From Capitulum mitella (lineage: Eukaryota; Arthropoda; Thecostraca; Pollicipedomorpha; Pollicipedidae): DNA of 64,000 nt. Each line of letters opens with the position of its first letter. Position 1 is the first letter of the stretch. The translations under genes and the position numbers were made by a program. Where the stretch lies: the NCBI GenBank assembly GCA_030062745.1, contig CP099841.1, positions 33,038,368 through 33,102,367 on the forward strand, read 5' to 3'. Positions 51,775-61,797 of this stretch are shown here, one piece after another. The notes beneath the pieces are model-generated. The model was not told the origin of the DNA, did no database searches, and saw only the letters and a program-made list of their open reading frames with translations.

Positions 51775-52235
51775 TTCGATTTAAATTTGGCCGCCATCTT
51801 CTTCGAAGAAATCACCTTGCGCAGCGGCACACCGCTCAAGCGTTTCTGCCACACCTGGAACGCTGTCTGGGATTCCTGTTCTTTCAGTGTGTCGGACAGC
51901 ATCTGCGTCTCGCGCTGGGTCTCTTCCATTGTCAAAACGGCGACCATTCAGCATGACCTTCATCTTCGGGAAGAGGAAAAACCTCAGGGAACCAAGTCCG
52001 GCGAACAGGACGGGCGGGGAGCGACGATGGTGCTGGTGTGGCCCAAAAACTCGAGCATTTCCGACGCGCTGTGAGCGGGCGGGTTATCGTGTTAGAGCAC
52101 CCAATGGTCATCGCGCCACAGTTCAGGTCGTTTGCGCATATGTTCTCCTTTAGACGCCAATGCCGAGTACAGCATAACTCGGCACTGGCAGCCTGATCCT
52201 GGGGGACGAATTCATGGTGGACGTGTGGGCGCCAG
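51775..52235 (-). pseudogene. mariner transposase remnant, C-terminal half
   Basis: The minus strand reads VHHEFVPQDQAASAEL, a diverged HDNAPAH-type catalytic region near 52085, a LVPSGFFLF-like stretch, KVMLNGRRFDN and a C-terminal AAAQGDFFEEDGG, the usual mariner ending (QGDYFEGD). Several frameshifts. Its other half is at 54395-54990. Confidence 0.82.
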
Positions 52236-52489
52236 ATCACGCCAAGGCCTTGGGAGACATGGAGACGGCGCTAATGTTCCGCCCGTCCTAGACTTCTGCG
52301 ACCCTTGGCATCGAGCCGTCCCGGAGACCGACGCTGCGCATCTCCGGGCCTGGGATTTTGTCTCCGGCAGCAAGATGAAGCGGGGCGGTGGCGTCTCGTC
52401 CAGTGAGAATTCCGCTTCTTGTCAGACGTCGAATGACGGTATGCGCTTATCGAGGTCGAAATGCTGGTCCTGGTTTGGGCCTAGAAAAA

Positions 52490-53860
52490 ATGTTCACTGT
52501 ACTTCAGCGGTCAACAGCGTTTCGAGGTCGTGGCCGATCATCGGCCCCTCATCCCGATCCTGAACACAAAGAGCCTACTGGACATCGACAACCCTCGGCT
52601 CCAGCGTCTCCGGGAGAAGCTGGCGCGGTTCAACTTAGTGGCCGCATGGCGAAAGGGCAGGCTGCACTCTGTCCCTGACGCAGTATTCAGGGCTCCGGTG
52701 GCGGCAGAACATGCGGGAGCCGAGGACGTTGCTCGCCAGATCGCCAGCATGGTCACCTGGTTGGCCAGGGGAGTGCAAGAAACTGGGTCGCACGAAACGC
52801 CGTTCGTGGACTCCAGGCTGGAGGAGGTCCGAGCAGCTGCGGACAGCGACGCAGAGTGCATCGCGCTGAAGGAAGCGATCCTGTCTGGATTTCCAGATCA
52901 TAAGTCCCGGCTGGACCCCTGATGCGGTTCCACTGCGGCGTCCGCTATCCTCTGGCAATAGACGGCGGTCTGTGGACAGCGGCTGTTCGTCCCCAAGAGT
53001 CTCCGGCGAGAGACGCTGCAGACGCTCCGTACCGGCCATCAAGGGGTCGACCGGACGAGGAGGCGCCTGGACAAGTCTTCTGTTGGCCGGGAGCGGACCA
53101 GGACATCAGCAACTTCGTCGGTGCCCGCGCCGCGTGCCGGACGCATCTCCCAAGCCAGCAGAGGGGGCCGCCGATACAGGAGACACCAGTCCGAGTGTTC
53201 GAAGCGGTATCAGTCGACTGTTAGTTCTGGAAAGGACAAACGTGCCTCGTGTACGTCAACAGGCTCTCAGGCTGGCCGTTGGTCACGTCATTGGGGAAGC
53301 GACCGCCCGAGACCTTGTATCCCAGCAGCGTCGTCTGTTCACCAACACGGGAGTGCCCGGCATTCTGCGTACGTACGGAGGTCCCCAGTTTGCTGCTCGG
53401 CACGTTCGCGATTTTTTTGGAGGTGGAGTGTGGAGACCATGTCTCCTCACCACACTTTCCCTAGTCCAATGGACACGTAGAGGCGGCAGTGAAGGCAGTG
53501 AAGGCGACGGTGCTCTGCGGCCTCAGCACGGACGAGTTCGTTCTCGACCTGCTAGAGCTGCACAACACGCCCAGGGCGGACGGTCGCTCGCCCGCACAGA
53601 TCGTCTATGGCTACCCGCTGCGGTCGGCCGCGCCGGCGCACCGCCGGGCATCCGCCCAGGTCTGACAGAAGGTAGCCGACCTCTGCGACCGCAAGGCCAA
53701 GACATCCGGCGCCGTGTTACGGAGCTACATGACGAAGCCCGCCCCCAGCGCCCTCTACGTCCGGACCAAGAGGTCATGATTCAGGACGAGAAGTCGGGCC
53801 TGTGGGACAGGTCAAGGACTGTCATGGCGGTTGGGAGACGGAGCGACTGCGTCAGCTGAC
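52490..53860 (+). pseudogene. Ty3/gypsy pol remnant: RNase H end and integrase
   Basis: Plus strand. MADHRPLIPILNTKSLLDID (52530 on) is the C-terminal RNase H DH motif region, followed by KGRLHSVPDA. A degenerate zinc-binding region of integrase lies at about 52.93-53.15 kb in shifted frames. The core gives a SGWPLVTSLGKRP segment near 53270, RTYGGPQFAARHVRDFF near 53370 (Gly for the second catalytic Asp) and SPHFPQSNGHVEAAVKAVK-like sequence near 53440-53500, then LHNTPRADGRSPAQIVYGYP. Multiple frameshifts and stops. It lies inside the mariner copy. Confidence 0.8.
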
Positions 53861-54394
53861 TACCCAGCGGGCGGACGTACTGGAACGTACAGCGCCGGTA
53901 TGTCCGGTCCCTCCGCCCTCTGGTGGCCGCTTCATCTGGGGGCGCGTGGCGCCGCAGACAAGATCGACGGCGATGAGACCAATGGGAACGTCCCCGCGAC
54001 GCGGGACTCTCTTTTGCCGGAGGCAGAGCCTCATGGTCGTGACCTGGAGTGGAACCATTTACCACAGTGCGTAACCGGAGTCGCCTGTAATTCCCGTGGC
54101 TGTGTGTCCGATCGCTGTTAGATTAAGTATTGTGCCTTCGGTGGTAATAATAATTAAGCGACAGCTATATGATGTCCGGTGGCATGGAATATCTGGTATG
54201 AGAGTCAGACGCCCAGTATCAAGTTATGTGCTCCTTGGAAGGGGGTGTTATGCTGTTCTTGTTATTGGTTTCCTTTACGTCTGATGCATAGCCATATTCC
54301 CGTCCCATATGACAGCTTACTCTACGTGGGCTTGGCCGCCGACATAGTAAACAGTGTGAGCACAGAGGCCATCGAATGTGGAAATCCCGAGTGG

Positions 54395-54990
54395 AAACAA
54401 GCAGAACAACTCCGCGAATGCCGGAAAACGACAATCTTAGTCGCGCTCCTGACCTCTCTCGCCTTCCTTGGTCTTGGGGACTGGGGCTCTTCCACTGCGG
54501 AGGCTGCTGTTTGGTCTTTGGTCGTAACCAAAGACTTAAGTCTCGTCACCGGTGACCATCCTCGACATGAAGGTTGGTTCAACCCGGGCCTGTTGAAGGA
54601 GATTCTCCAAGACTTCGACACATTGCTGCTTCTGCTCGGGGCTTAGGAACTTGGGCACAAACTTGGCAGCGACTTGATGCGTGTTCATATCGGACGTGAG
54701 GATTGCCTGGACTGATGCAAAAAAACACGTTGACGATGACAGCAACTTCTTTGATGGTGATCCGACGATTCTTACACACAATTCGTCCAATTTCCTGGAC
54801 ACTTCCAGGGGCTGTGCTCGTTAAGGGTCTCCTTGACCTTTAGTCACCCCCCAGTGACGTTCTACCCCTTCGGAAGCGCGAGTGCCACTCAAAACACCTC
54901 GCTCGGCTCATTGCTTCATCGCAGTAGGCCTGCTTCATCATTTCAAGGGTCTCCGATTCCCCGAGCATGACGCGGAATTTGATGTTTGCT
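54395..54990 (-). pseudogene. mariner transposase remnant, N-terminal half
   Basis: The minus strand reads KFRVMLGESETLEMMKQAY and CFEWHSRFRRGRTSL (N-terminal HTH of mariner), then a shifted segment, then SVQAILTSDMNTHQVAAKFV, LSPEQKQQCVEVLENLL and MVTGDET (first catalytic Asp), then EPQSPRPRKAREVRSATKIV. The similarity ends near 54395 and resumes at 52235, so about 2.2 kb is inserted in the gene. Confidence 0.88.
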
Positions 54991-55029
54991 CTCCCTCAAG
55001 TTTGAATTCCGTCTCGAAACCGCAAATGA

Positions 55030-55135
55030 ACACGTTAACATGGTCGCAAAATCGTGTGTAACAAGCGATTTTGTGACAATTTCGTAACACGCGATTTTGT
55101 TACACGCGGTTTCGTAACACGATTTTGCAACCCGC
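55030..55135. repeat. Degenerate CGATTTTGTTACACG repeats
   Basis: About five loosely repeated units of 18-22 bp with core GCGATTTTGTTACACGCG. Non-coding. Confidence 0.6.
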
Positions 55136-55549
55136 GAATCACATACTGACACGCGACGATCACCTCTCGTCCCTGCTGCGCACGCATGACCGTCTCGCGC
55201 CCAGATTGTTTGCAACAGGGACAGCCTCGGAACAGTGTGACTGCTCATACAGCGGAGAGTGGGGCGAGTTGATGCGATGTTCGCGTTACCGTATCTAGCT
55301 CCACTTCCGTGTTTCAGTTTGTCTCAGATTATATCGATAAAGAAGCCAGTTTATTGGTTGTCAAGGCAAGACAAGCCTTTTGTTGTATACTTTAGTGCTG
55401 GAGAGTAGAAGGGTGACATGCAGAGCAAGGTTCATTTCTCAACACGCCCCACAAACGGGGCAAGTTGAAGCAGTGCACTGGATCAGTTGTTTAGAGGACG
55501 AGAAAAACTTAACGTGGCCAATACGTTCTCAAACGAACAAAGCATACAT

Positions 55550-56850
55550 TTACATCTGAGCACTAGGACCCATCTGACCCCCCGGCGAAACTCACAAAAA
55601 TAGCCAAGATGACCAGCCTCAACGGAACACAGACCCCTTTCCTGCACCCCTTGAGCCTTGACTTTGGATCCACTCTCTTCAGGCGAGGAAGAATACCGCA
55701 CGCCTCACAGGAGACAAAATACGTCTCCATCACCTCTCCTGCATGGTCCGGTGCCTGACCCGTGTCTCCCTGCTCCTGCGCCACTCTCCAAGCTGACAAA
55801 ATCAGCAGCGGGGATTGCTGCATGAGAGCCCTTCCTCATTTTGTTTTTCTTCGGCGTCTGAACCACGGCCTGGAACACCCTCTTTCCATTTCCGTTGGCC
55901 ATCTCAACATGGTCGCTCAGTCCGTCTCGAACGGGGTTGTCTGCAAAGTTCTTTGACGTGATTGTCTTCCTCCTGACGCTGGCATCTGTTTTTGTGGCTG
56001 GGCTTTCTGGAAGGGCATGATCATCTCGGGCGCGATGACAATGCTGGAGGTTCCCCGCCGACATCCGATCGATATTTGGTCGCTGAGGTCGAGACGCCGA
56101 CGTGCAGATGCGGCTGGAATCACTAGATATGAAATAAAAATAAAAGAAATAGATATTAAAAAGAAACCACTAAATTAAAACAATAAAATAACATAATTAA
56201 TAAGAAAATGAAGAATAAAAGGCGAAAAAGGCAAAAACACAAAAAACGAAAAATAAACGGAAATTCTTCTCTGAAGGGGCATCAGCCTCCTGGCCAGAGC
56301 AGGCCGTTCCGCTGGCCGCCGGCTGCCAAGAGCCTCAGGAGATGACGAGCAGCGGGGCTGGTTGCCTCCGGAGTGACGGCGGGGGCTGAGCTTGCCTGGA
56401 GTGACGGCGGGGGCCTCCGGAGATGACGAGCAGCGGGGCTGATCTGTCAGTTGCTGAGCTGGGCAGGGGCATCTCGCCGTCGAAAATGCTGCGATTGTAT
56501 GGGTGTGTATTCCTGCGCACTCGAACCCTTTGCAGAATCGATTTATTGTTGTTGTTGTTGATATGTTGCTTGCATATGTTGCTGATGGTCTTTCAGTATG
56601 GCGTTCTTCACGACACTCGCCATGTCGTATATGGTCACAGGGTGGCCTGAGTCACGACGCATCCAAGCGCTGCAGGTCTGGTTTATAGAAGTGTTCATCA
56701 GTCCATACACTGTGCAATCTAGTGGTTGCAGTCGGTGGGATGCACGAGGTGGGATCGTCAGCGATACAGTGCCAAGCGCCGTACAAGAGTCGATCGCCTT
56801 ATGGTCCTCTGCGTGCACCTGCTCATGAATATGCCTGTTCACCTAATGGG
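55550..56850 (-). pseudogene. pogo/Tigger-type (CENP-B-like DDE) transposase remnant
   Basis: The minus strand at 56842-56545 reads VSLTIPPRASHRLQPLDCTV, NTSINQTCSAWMRR and TIYDMASVVKNAI, which is the standard C-terminal part of the DDE_1 domain (PPxxSHxLQPLDxxVxGxxK). After an AT-rich interruption (56.13-56.28 kb) and a Gly/Arg-rich duplicated segment, a frame at 56064-55705 (Lys/Arg/Ser-rich) followed by SCEACGILPRLKRVDPK may be the transposase tail. Catalytic motifs upstream are missing. Confidence 0.68.
56334..56440. repeat. Short direct duplication
   Basis: GGAGATGACGAGCAGCGGGG occurs twice, 74 bp apart, with GGAGTGACGGCGGGGGC also repeated between. Minor local duplication. Confidence 0.8.
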
Positions 56851-57674
56851 GAGAGTTGGCATAAGCTGTATCAATACGCCCCGTCTTCCCAGAATTAGAT
56901 GCGAGTCGAAAGAGCATTGATTAGCGACAACTGTGACGCAGCAGTAAAAACCCATGTGTTGATCGTTACGTAAGCAACTCAGCGATGTCCGATTTTCGGC
57001 TTCAGGTCCAAAGGCAGCTCTTAGGTCACGGTAATGACCTCAACACGGCCATGTCAAAATATATCGAACTTTTCTCTGCGAAAAAGTTCCAAAATTTGGA
57101 AAAAATCGATTCTGTAAGCACCAGCGCATTGGCCGTTGTCTTAGCTATCTGAGCATGCATTTGTTTTTGGGTCTAGGTCAATGGGTGACCAACCGGGTGA
57201 CGAAAATACTATCATAGGGCTGAAATTGCACTGGGGGATATCTCACACGTGTAATGGGAGGCATGACAGCCCCATTACACTTTTGCCGGGTCACAAGCCA
57301 AACGAGCAGCGACAGGCGTGCTTACCTTGGTACACCAGCTGTCCTCGGGGTGGGAAGGAGTCGCCTGTTTGGGGTCGCGGTCTCTTAGTTCCCAAGGCCA
57401 CCGCCAGGGATGCTCATGTCCTTTTTAAGGAAATGGCTCGTTGTCGCAAATCACTTGAACGAGAGCCATCATATTTTGTGTGCCGGTAGGCGAGCACACG
57501 GTCTACCATGGCTTATCATTGTGGTGACCGCGACAGCTCCTCAAGGTCACCGGTATGGGAGCAATCGAAATTAGGACTTTCAAGTTTCTGACCCAGCGTG
57601 ACCTTGACCTACAAACTGATTTTACAGTACGTCATACGATGTTTGCCGAAATAATGTTGGCGTGGTGGATTGTA
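56851..57674. other. Intergenic, no gene recognised
   Basis: One 102-codon open frame (57181-57489) without known motifs. TGACC half-sites near 57590-57610. Confidence 0.45.
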
Positions 57675-57811
57675 TTAACCCTTTAGTGCCTAATTTATAT
57701 CCTGTAACATTTTGCCAAATTTTATGCCATATTTATTACGTCAGTACTAGGGCAAAAAGATAGCTATAGCACCCGAAGCCTCTCATTCGCCGGTTAGAGC
57801 TCAGTAGGGGT

Positions 57812-57813
<2 letters not shown>

Positions 57814-57853
<40 letters not shown>
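57814..57853. repeat. (TA)n microsatellite inside piggyBac
   Basis: 40-bp uninterrupted AT dinucleotide run near the left end of the transposon, outside the transposase reading frame. Confidence 0.95.
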
Positions 57854-57856
<3 letters not shown>

Positions 57857-58059
57857 CATGGGCACCTGGGCGGTCGAAAATCAGCTAGAAGTTGGGGAAA
57901 AAGGTGTCGACAACAACTGACAAACAGCAAGTGTGTATTCTTGATCAGACAGGACACGAACATTGATATGAGTCTGCAGAACTCACTGAGGATCCCAGTC
58001 ACGTCCGTCAAGTTCTCTGGACCCATGTATCCCACCCTACAACCCTTTCATGTAGAGTG

Positions 58060-58310
58060 GGACTCAGCATCCAACGCACAGGTGCACATTACAGTTCTGG
58101 CACCCTGTCTTGCGGGTTGCCAGATCAGGCCACAATCTAGCACTGGCACACGCATCAGGATTACAGTAAAAATCCCAGTTCGGTCTCACAAGTCCCACAG
58201 GACCCTCCAGTACCCAACCTACGACTCATCCGCGGTGTGGAACGTGACGAAGCATCCAACGCAGAGGTGGACTTGACACTTCTGGCATCCTGTTTTGGGG
58301 TGGCTCTTGC
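58060..58310. repeat. Diverged duplication of the transposase 3' end
   Basis: GCATCCAACGCACAGGTG...GTTCTGGCACCCTGTCTTG at about 58068-58118 resembles GCATCCAACGCAGAGGTG...CTTCTGGCATCCTGTTTTG at about 58251-58301. The second copy encodes the zinc-binding tail (antisense); the first lies beyond the stop. Confidence 0.7.
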
Positions 58311-60173
58311 AGCGCGACTTGTTAGCGCAGGTCCCCTGCTTGGCAAGGGGGACCACGAGGTGGTTGACCCCATCAAACCGGATATCCTGGAGGACCCGGA
58401 CAGCGGCCGATGAGGAGCTGGGACGCCCAGACAGAGGCTTGACGTTCTCTGCCATGTAGGACTGAACGATGGTTTGGATGAAGTCCAGCTGGGTTTCTTC
58501 GGGGTGGTGTCGTCGGTGGATCAGCCAGGCGTTCTGCATCGTAGCTCCCAGAATCCAGTTGTAGATGCACCACCAGAACTTCCTCTGCCGGATTCCGATC
58601 CGGTAGCACCCGATGTTTTGGTCCATGCGATCTGTTCCTCCCATTGCACGGTTGTACTCCTTGATGACCTTCGGCTGAGACACACTGATGCGCTTTTTCT
58701 CCTTCTGGGACCACCGCTGAACCTCGCTGGTGGGCTTCGAGCCGTACACTGTTGACGCCACCGTGACGGCGGAGTTTTCTTTCCACCTGGCGACGCTGAT
58801 GCCCACGCTGGTTTCTGTGGCGACGGAGGTCTCTCCCCGCGGGGCCTTTTTCATTGCAGCAAGGGACTTCAGAGGGCATCCTCTGAGCCGGTTCTGGTGC
58901 ATGGTCCCGGTGGAGCCTATGCCCTCCTCTTCAGGGACTTCATCAGGGGAAAACTGGCGAAGAGGCTATCCATGAAGACATGGACCGAATCTTGCCGCAT
59001 CTCTCTTGGCATACTGTCGACGAGGATCTTCACCGCCGCTCCGCACTTCCCGAAAGTGGCTTCGTACTCTGGACGCTTGATGATCCCGCCTGCTCCCTGG
59101 TACACGTCGAATGCCAGGAGGTACCCGTCCGGGCTACTGAGGCACCATGCCTTGAATCCGAACCAGATGGGTTTTCCACGCAGGAATTGCTTGGAGCCAT
59201 GCCGGCCATAGAAGGGGATCATGCTCTCGTCCACGTCAAGGTCGGTGGAGGTCGCGGGCCTCTGAAAACCCTGGATAAATTTGTCCTGGATGGCGTCGAT
59301 GAGGGGACGGAGCTTGGCCATCTTGTCGCTGCAGTCCAGCCGTTGGTTGTCAGCGAAGTGGAGGACCGACAGGATGGCATCGAAGAGGTTTCGCGACATG
59401 ACTCGGGCCACGAATTCGACGTGCAGGTCCGGATCGACGAAACAGTAGTGACGACGTGCTGGGACCTGGTGGTAGCCCGAGAAGAACTGGATCGCCATAT
59501 CGGCTTTCAGCTCGGCAACTGACGGCTCCGGGACGTGCTTCCCACTCCACTGGTTGTACCGGCGGATCTCGTGCTGAAGGTGTCGGAAGAAGGCGTCGTC
59601 AAAGAAGAACTCAAACACCTGGACAGGCGTCATTTTGGAGAAGTCCTGCTGGGGGTACCGGCACTGCTCCACCCGCTCCTTGAGGAAGGAACCCACCTCC
59701 CGCTTCCCCCATCTGAAGCCACCTGAGGTTGCAGCTACGTCTTCTTCCTCTCCATCTCCGCCGCGAACGATCTCAGCCTCCACTTGAAGGAGGTTGCGAT
59801 TGAGGTTGTCGACCGTCCCGCAGCCGTCCTCATCCCCTGAGTCACCAACGTTGTCTTCGCGGACGTCAGGAGGACAAATGAAGATGTCGGTGCCATGCTC
59901 TCCATCCTCTTCAGCGAGATCTAGGACGTCTAGCAGCTTCCCACTTCTGAAAATAAGAATAAACTGGAAATGCGTAATATTCGACCACCCGACTGCCCAT
60001 GGCCATAAATACATTGGGCTGTGCAGAAGCCTGCTCAGTTGAGGCGCATCTCACTCTAGGGAAACTTTTTCATATCAGGGAGTTCGAGAGTGGTTCTGAG
60101 GACACCACAAAACAAAATCTAGCTTCCACCATGATTTAGACGCTCCATAGACTCACCGGTGCGTTTTCGACAT
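58219..60173 (-). pseudogene. piggyBac transposase, two exons, single frameshift
   Basis: Exon 1 at 60173-60157 (ATG, 17 nt, donor GTGAGT), a 210-bp intron ending TATTTTCAG, exon 2 from 59946 to the stop at 58219; phases match. Expected length about 581 aa, as usual for the family (piggyBac is 594). Acidic N-terminus, then the DDE_Tnp_1_7 domain: LDVDESMIPFYGR (first Asp), HVFMDSLFASFPLM (second Asp), YNRAMGGTDRMDQNIGCYRI (the paired Asp motif). The C-terminal Cys-rich zinc-binding domain (CKSHPKTGCQKCQVHLCVGC) is complete. One frameshift near 58919 puts a TAG after LKRRA and moves the rest to another frame; it looks like a one-base loss in a G/A-rich stretch. All other catalytic features are present. 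Confidence 0.92.
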
Positions 60174-60365
60174 GTAGGCGTAGATCCGTGTAAAGAAGGA
60201 TGCACGATATAAGCTGGACACCCCGACCAAACACACTCACAGCTCTTCACTAAACCCGTAGGATATATTAGAAGTTCTTTTAGTGGCGACCACTCCGCAT
60301 CGCTCCACGCAAAATGATCTAGAAACGCCGTTATAAATATATCGCTATGGGCACTAATGGGTTAA

Positions 60366-60973
60366 AGCATTCTTGTAAGTGTAGGCAGCACTTATCCCGT
60401 ATGTAAAACTACAGTAGCGTTTGACGTCAAACGTTGATGTGCACGTTTGACCTGGCTTGGCCTCTGATGATCTGACCCTCTCCATACGCTAAAATTATGT
60501 TCCTGCACCAATATTTATAAAAACAACATGTAACATAACGCTGAAATACCCAATGTCTAACAAATGGAACGTGTTGTTCGATTTGGTAAAAAAAAAACAC
60601 GACCCATATGGCCTTGACGAAAAGGTCACAGATCACAGTCTCTATCAAATTCTGAAAATTTTACTCAAGGTGCGCAAATGTTAAAAATTCAACTGCAGCA
60701 AAACTCAGCGCTCTGCCTTCCGCCATTAAAAAGTTTTTTCAAGAAAAACCGCACGGGATCCTAAAACGACCATCCGTACCTGGCGAGGGTGAAAAAAACT
60801 ATGGCAAACTGAGGATGAATGGGGAAAAAATTATTTATTGCAAAAAACTATCCACAAGTGAACATTAATGAATTGCCTAGAAAAATGGCGTTGACCGAAA
60901 TGGTTTTAATTCTACTTCACTCCAAAAATCCGACCTCTGACCCGCACCTGCTAACATACCATTGTATAATATG

Positions 60974-61027
<54 letters not shown>

Positions 61028-61216
61028 AATATTCAACAACCGTTGGTTTCAGTCTTCACGCAAACGGGTCATTGCTTTGGATATAAGAAATTGTATATGT
61101 ATACATATACATATATATGTACATATATATGCACATTTGGAATATACCTCATTTTGCGCGCATACATACATGCATACATACATACGTCACTTAGAATGCA
61201 TATGTATATATAACTA
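60366..61216. other. Intergenic with (TA)n microsatellite
   Basis: Nothing gene-like. 60979-61025 is an AT dinucleotide run, followed by ATATACATATAC-type degenerate repeats to about 61210. Confidence 0.55.
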
Positions 61217-61450
61217 GACAATACCGACCCTCGCTGGTCCTGCTGTCCCAGTAATCAGACGATATCGGTCCTCTGATCCCACCGCGCAGACAACCAGGCA
61301 ACATGAGCCCTCTCTGATCCTGCTATCCCAGACAATGTCGGACAATCCCAGCCAATGCCGGTCCTCTCTGATTCCGCGGTCCCGAAAGCCAGACAACATC
61401 AACCCTCTCTGGTCTTGCCGCGCAGACAACCAGGCAATATCGGCCTGCTC
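61217..61450. repeat. Degenerate minisatellite
   Basis: CAGACAAYRYCGGYCCTCTCTGRTCCTGCTRTCC-like units, about 40-50 bp, loosely repeated five times (for example near 61217, 61286, 61329, 61392 and 61425). Just upstream of the candidate promoter. Confidence 0.65.
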
Positions 61451-61550
61451 TGGCAGTGCAGAGCCGGGCGCGGGCCCTCTCGAGTGCCAATAGATCGTCA
61501 CCCTGTCGGCGGGATTCAGCGTCCTTTCATCCACTCGCGGCGACGGCCAC

Positions 61551-61694
61551 TATAAATAATCAGGCCGGCGTCCAATGGTCCGGGCCGTCGTCTCCCGCTC
61601 GCGCTCTCCCTCTCGCTCTTGCTTGCAGCGCCGCCTCAGCCTCCCGCTACGAGGAAACGCCATAGTCGAGAGCCGTGCTCCCCGAAGTCGCAGG
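61551..61694 (+). promoter_or_regulatory. Candidate TATA promoter and non-coding first exon
   Basis: TATAAATA at 61551-61558 is followed at about 30 bp by a pyrimidine-rich start region (CTCCCGCTCGCGCTCTCC), then 61691-61700 CAGGGTAAGG, a near-perfect splice donor (exon end 61694). No ATG lies between. This could be the first exon of a plus-strand gene extending past the window. No protein evidence. Confidence 0.3.
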
Positions 61695-61797
61695 GTAAGG
61701 TTTAATACGTGTCACGAGATTTAGACAACTGGTTAAACCGACAAGCAATGCCTTAGGTTAGTTATCTGCGTTTTGCAACAACATCCACCCACCGTCA

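Larger units (their letters stand above)
57675..60365 (-). mobile_element. piggyBac-superfamily transposon, almost intact (2.69 kb)
   Basis: TTAA at both ends (57675-57678 and 60362-60365), the piggyBac target duplication. Terminal inverted repeats CCCTTTAGTGCC (left) and CCCATTAGTGCC (right, read inward). It encodes a piggyBac transposase on the minus strand with a small intron and one frameshift. The 3' part carries a (TA)n run and a diverged duplication of the transposase tail. Confidence 0.93.

Noticed and set aside
57181..57489. 102-codon plus-strand frame
   Set aside because: No recognisable motif, no splice or promoter support; lies among transposon remnants.
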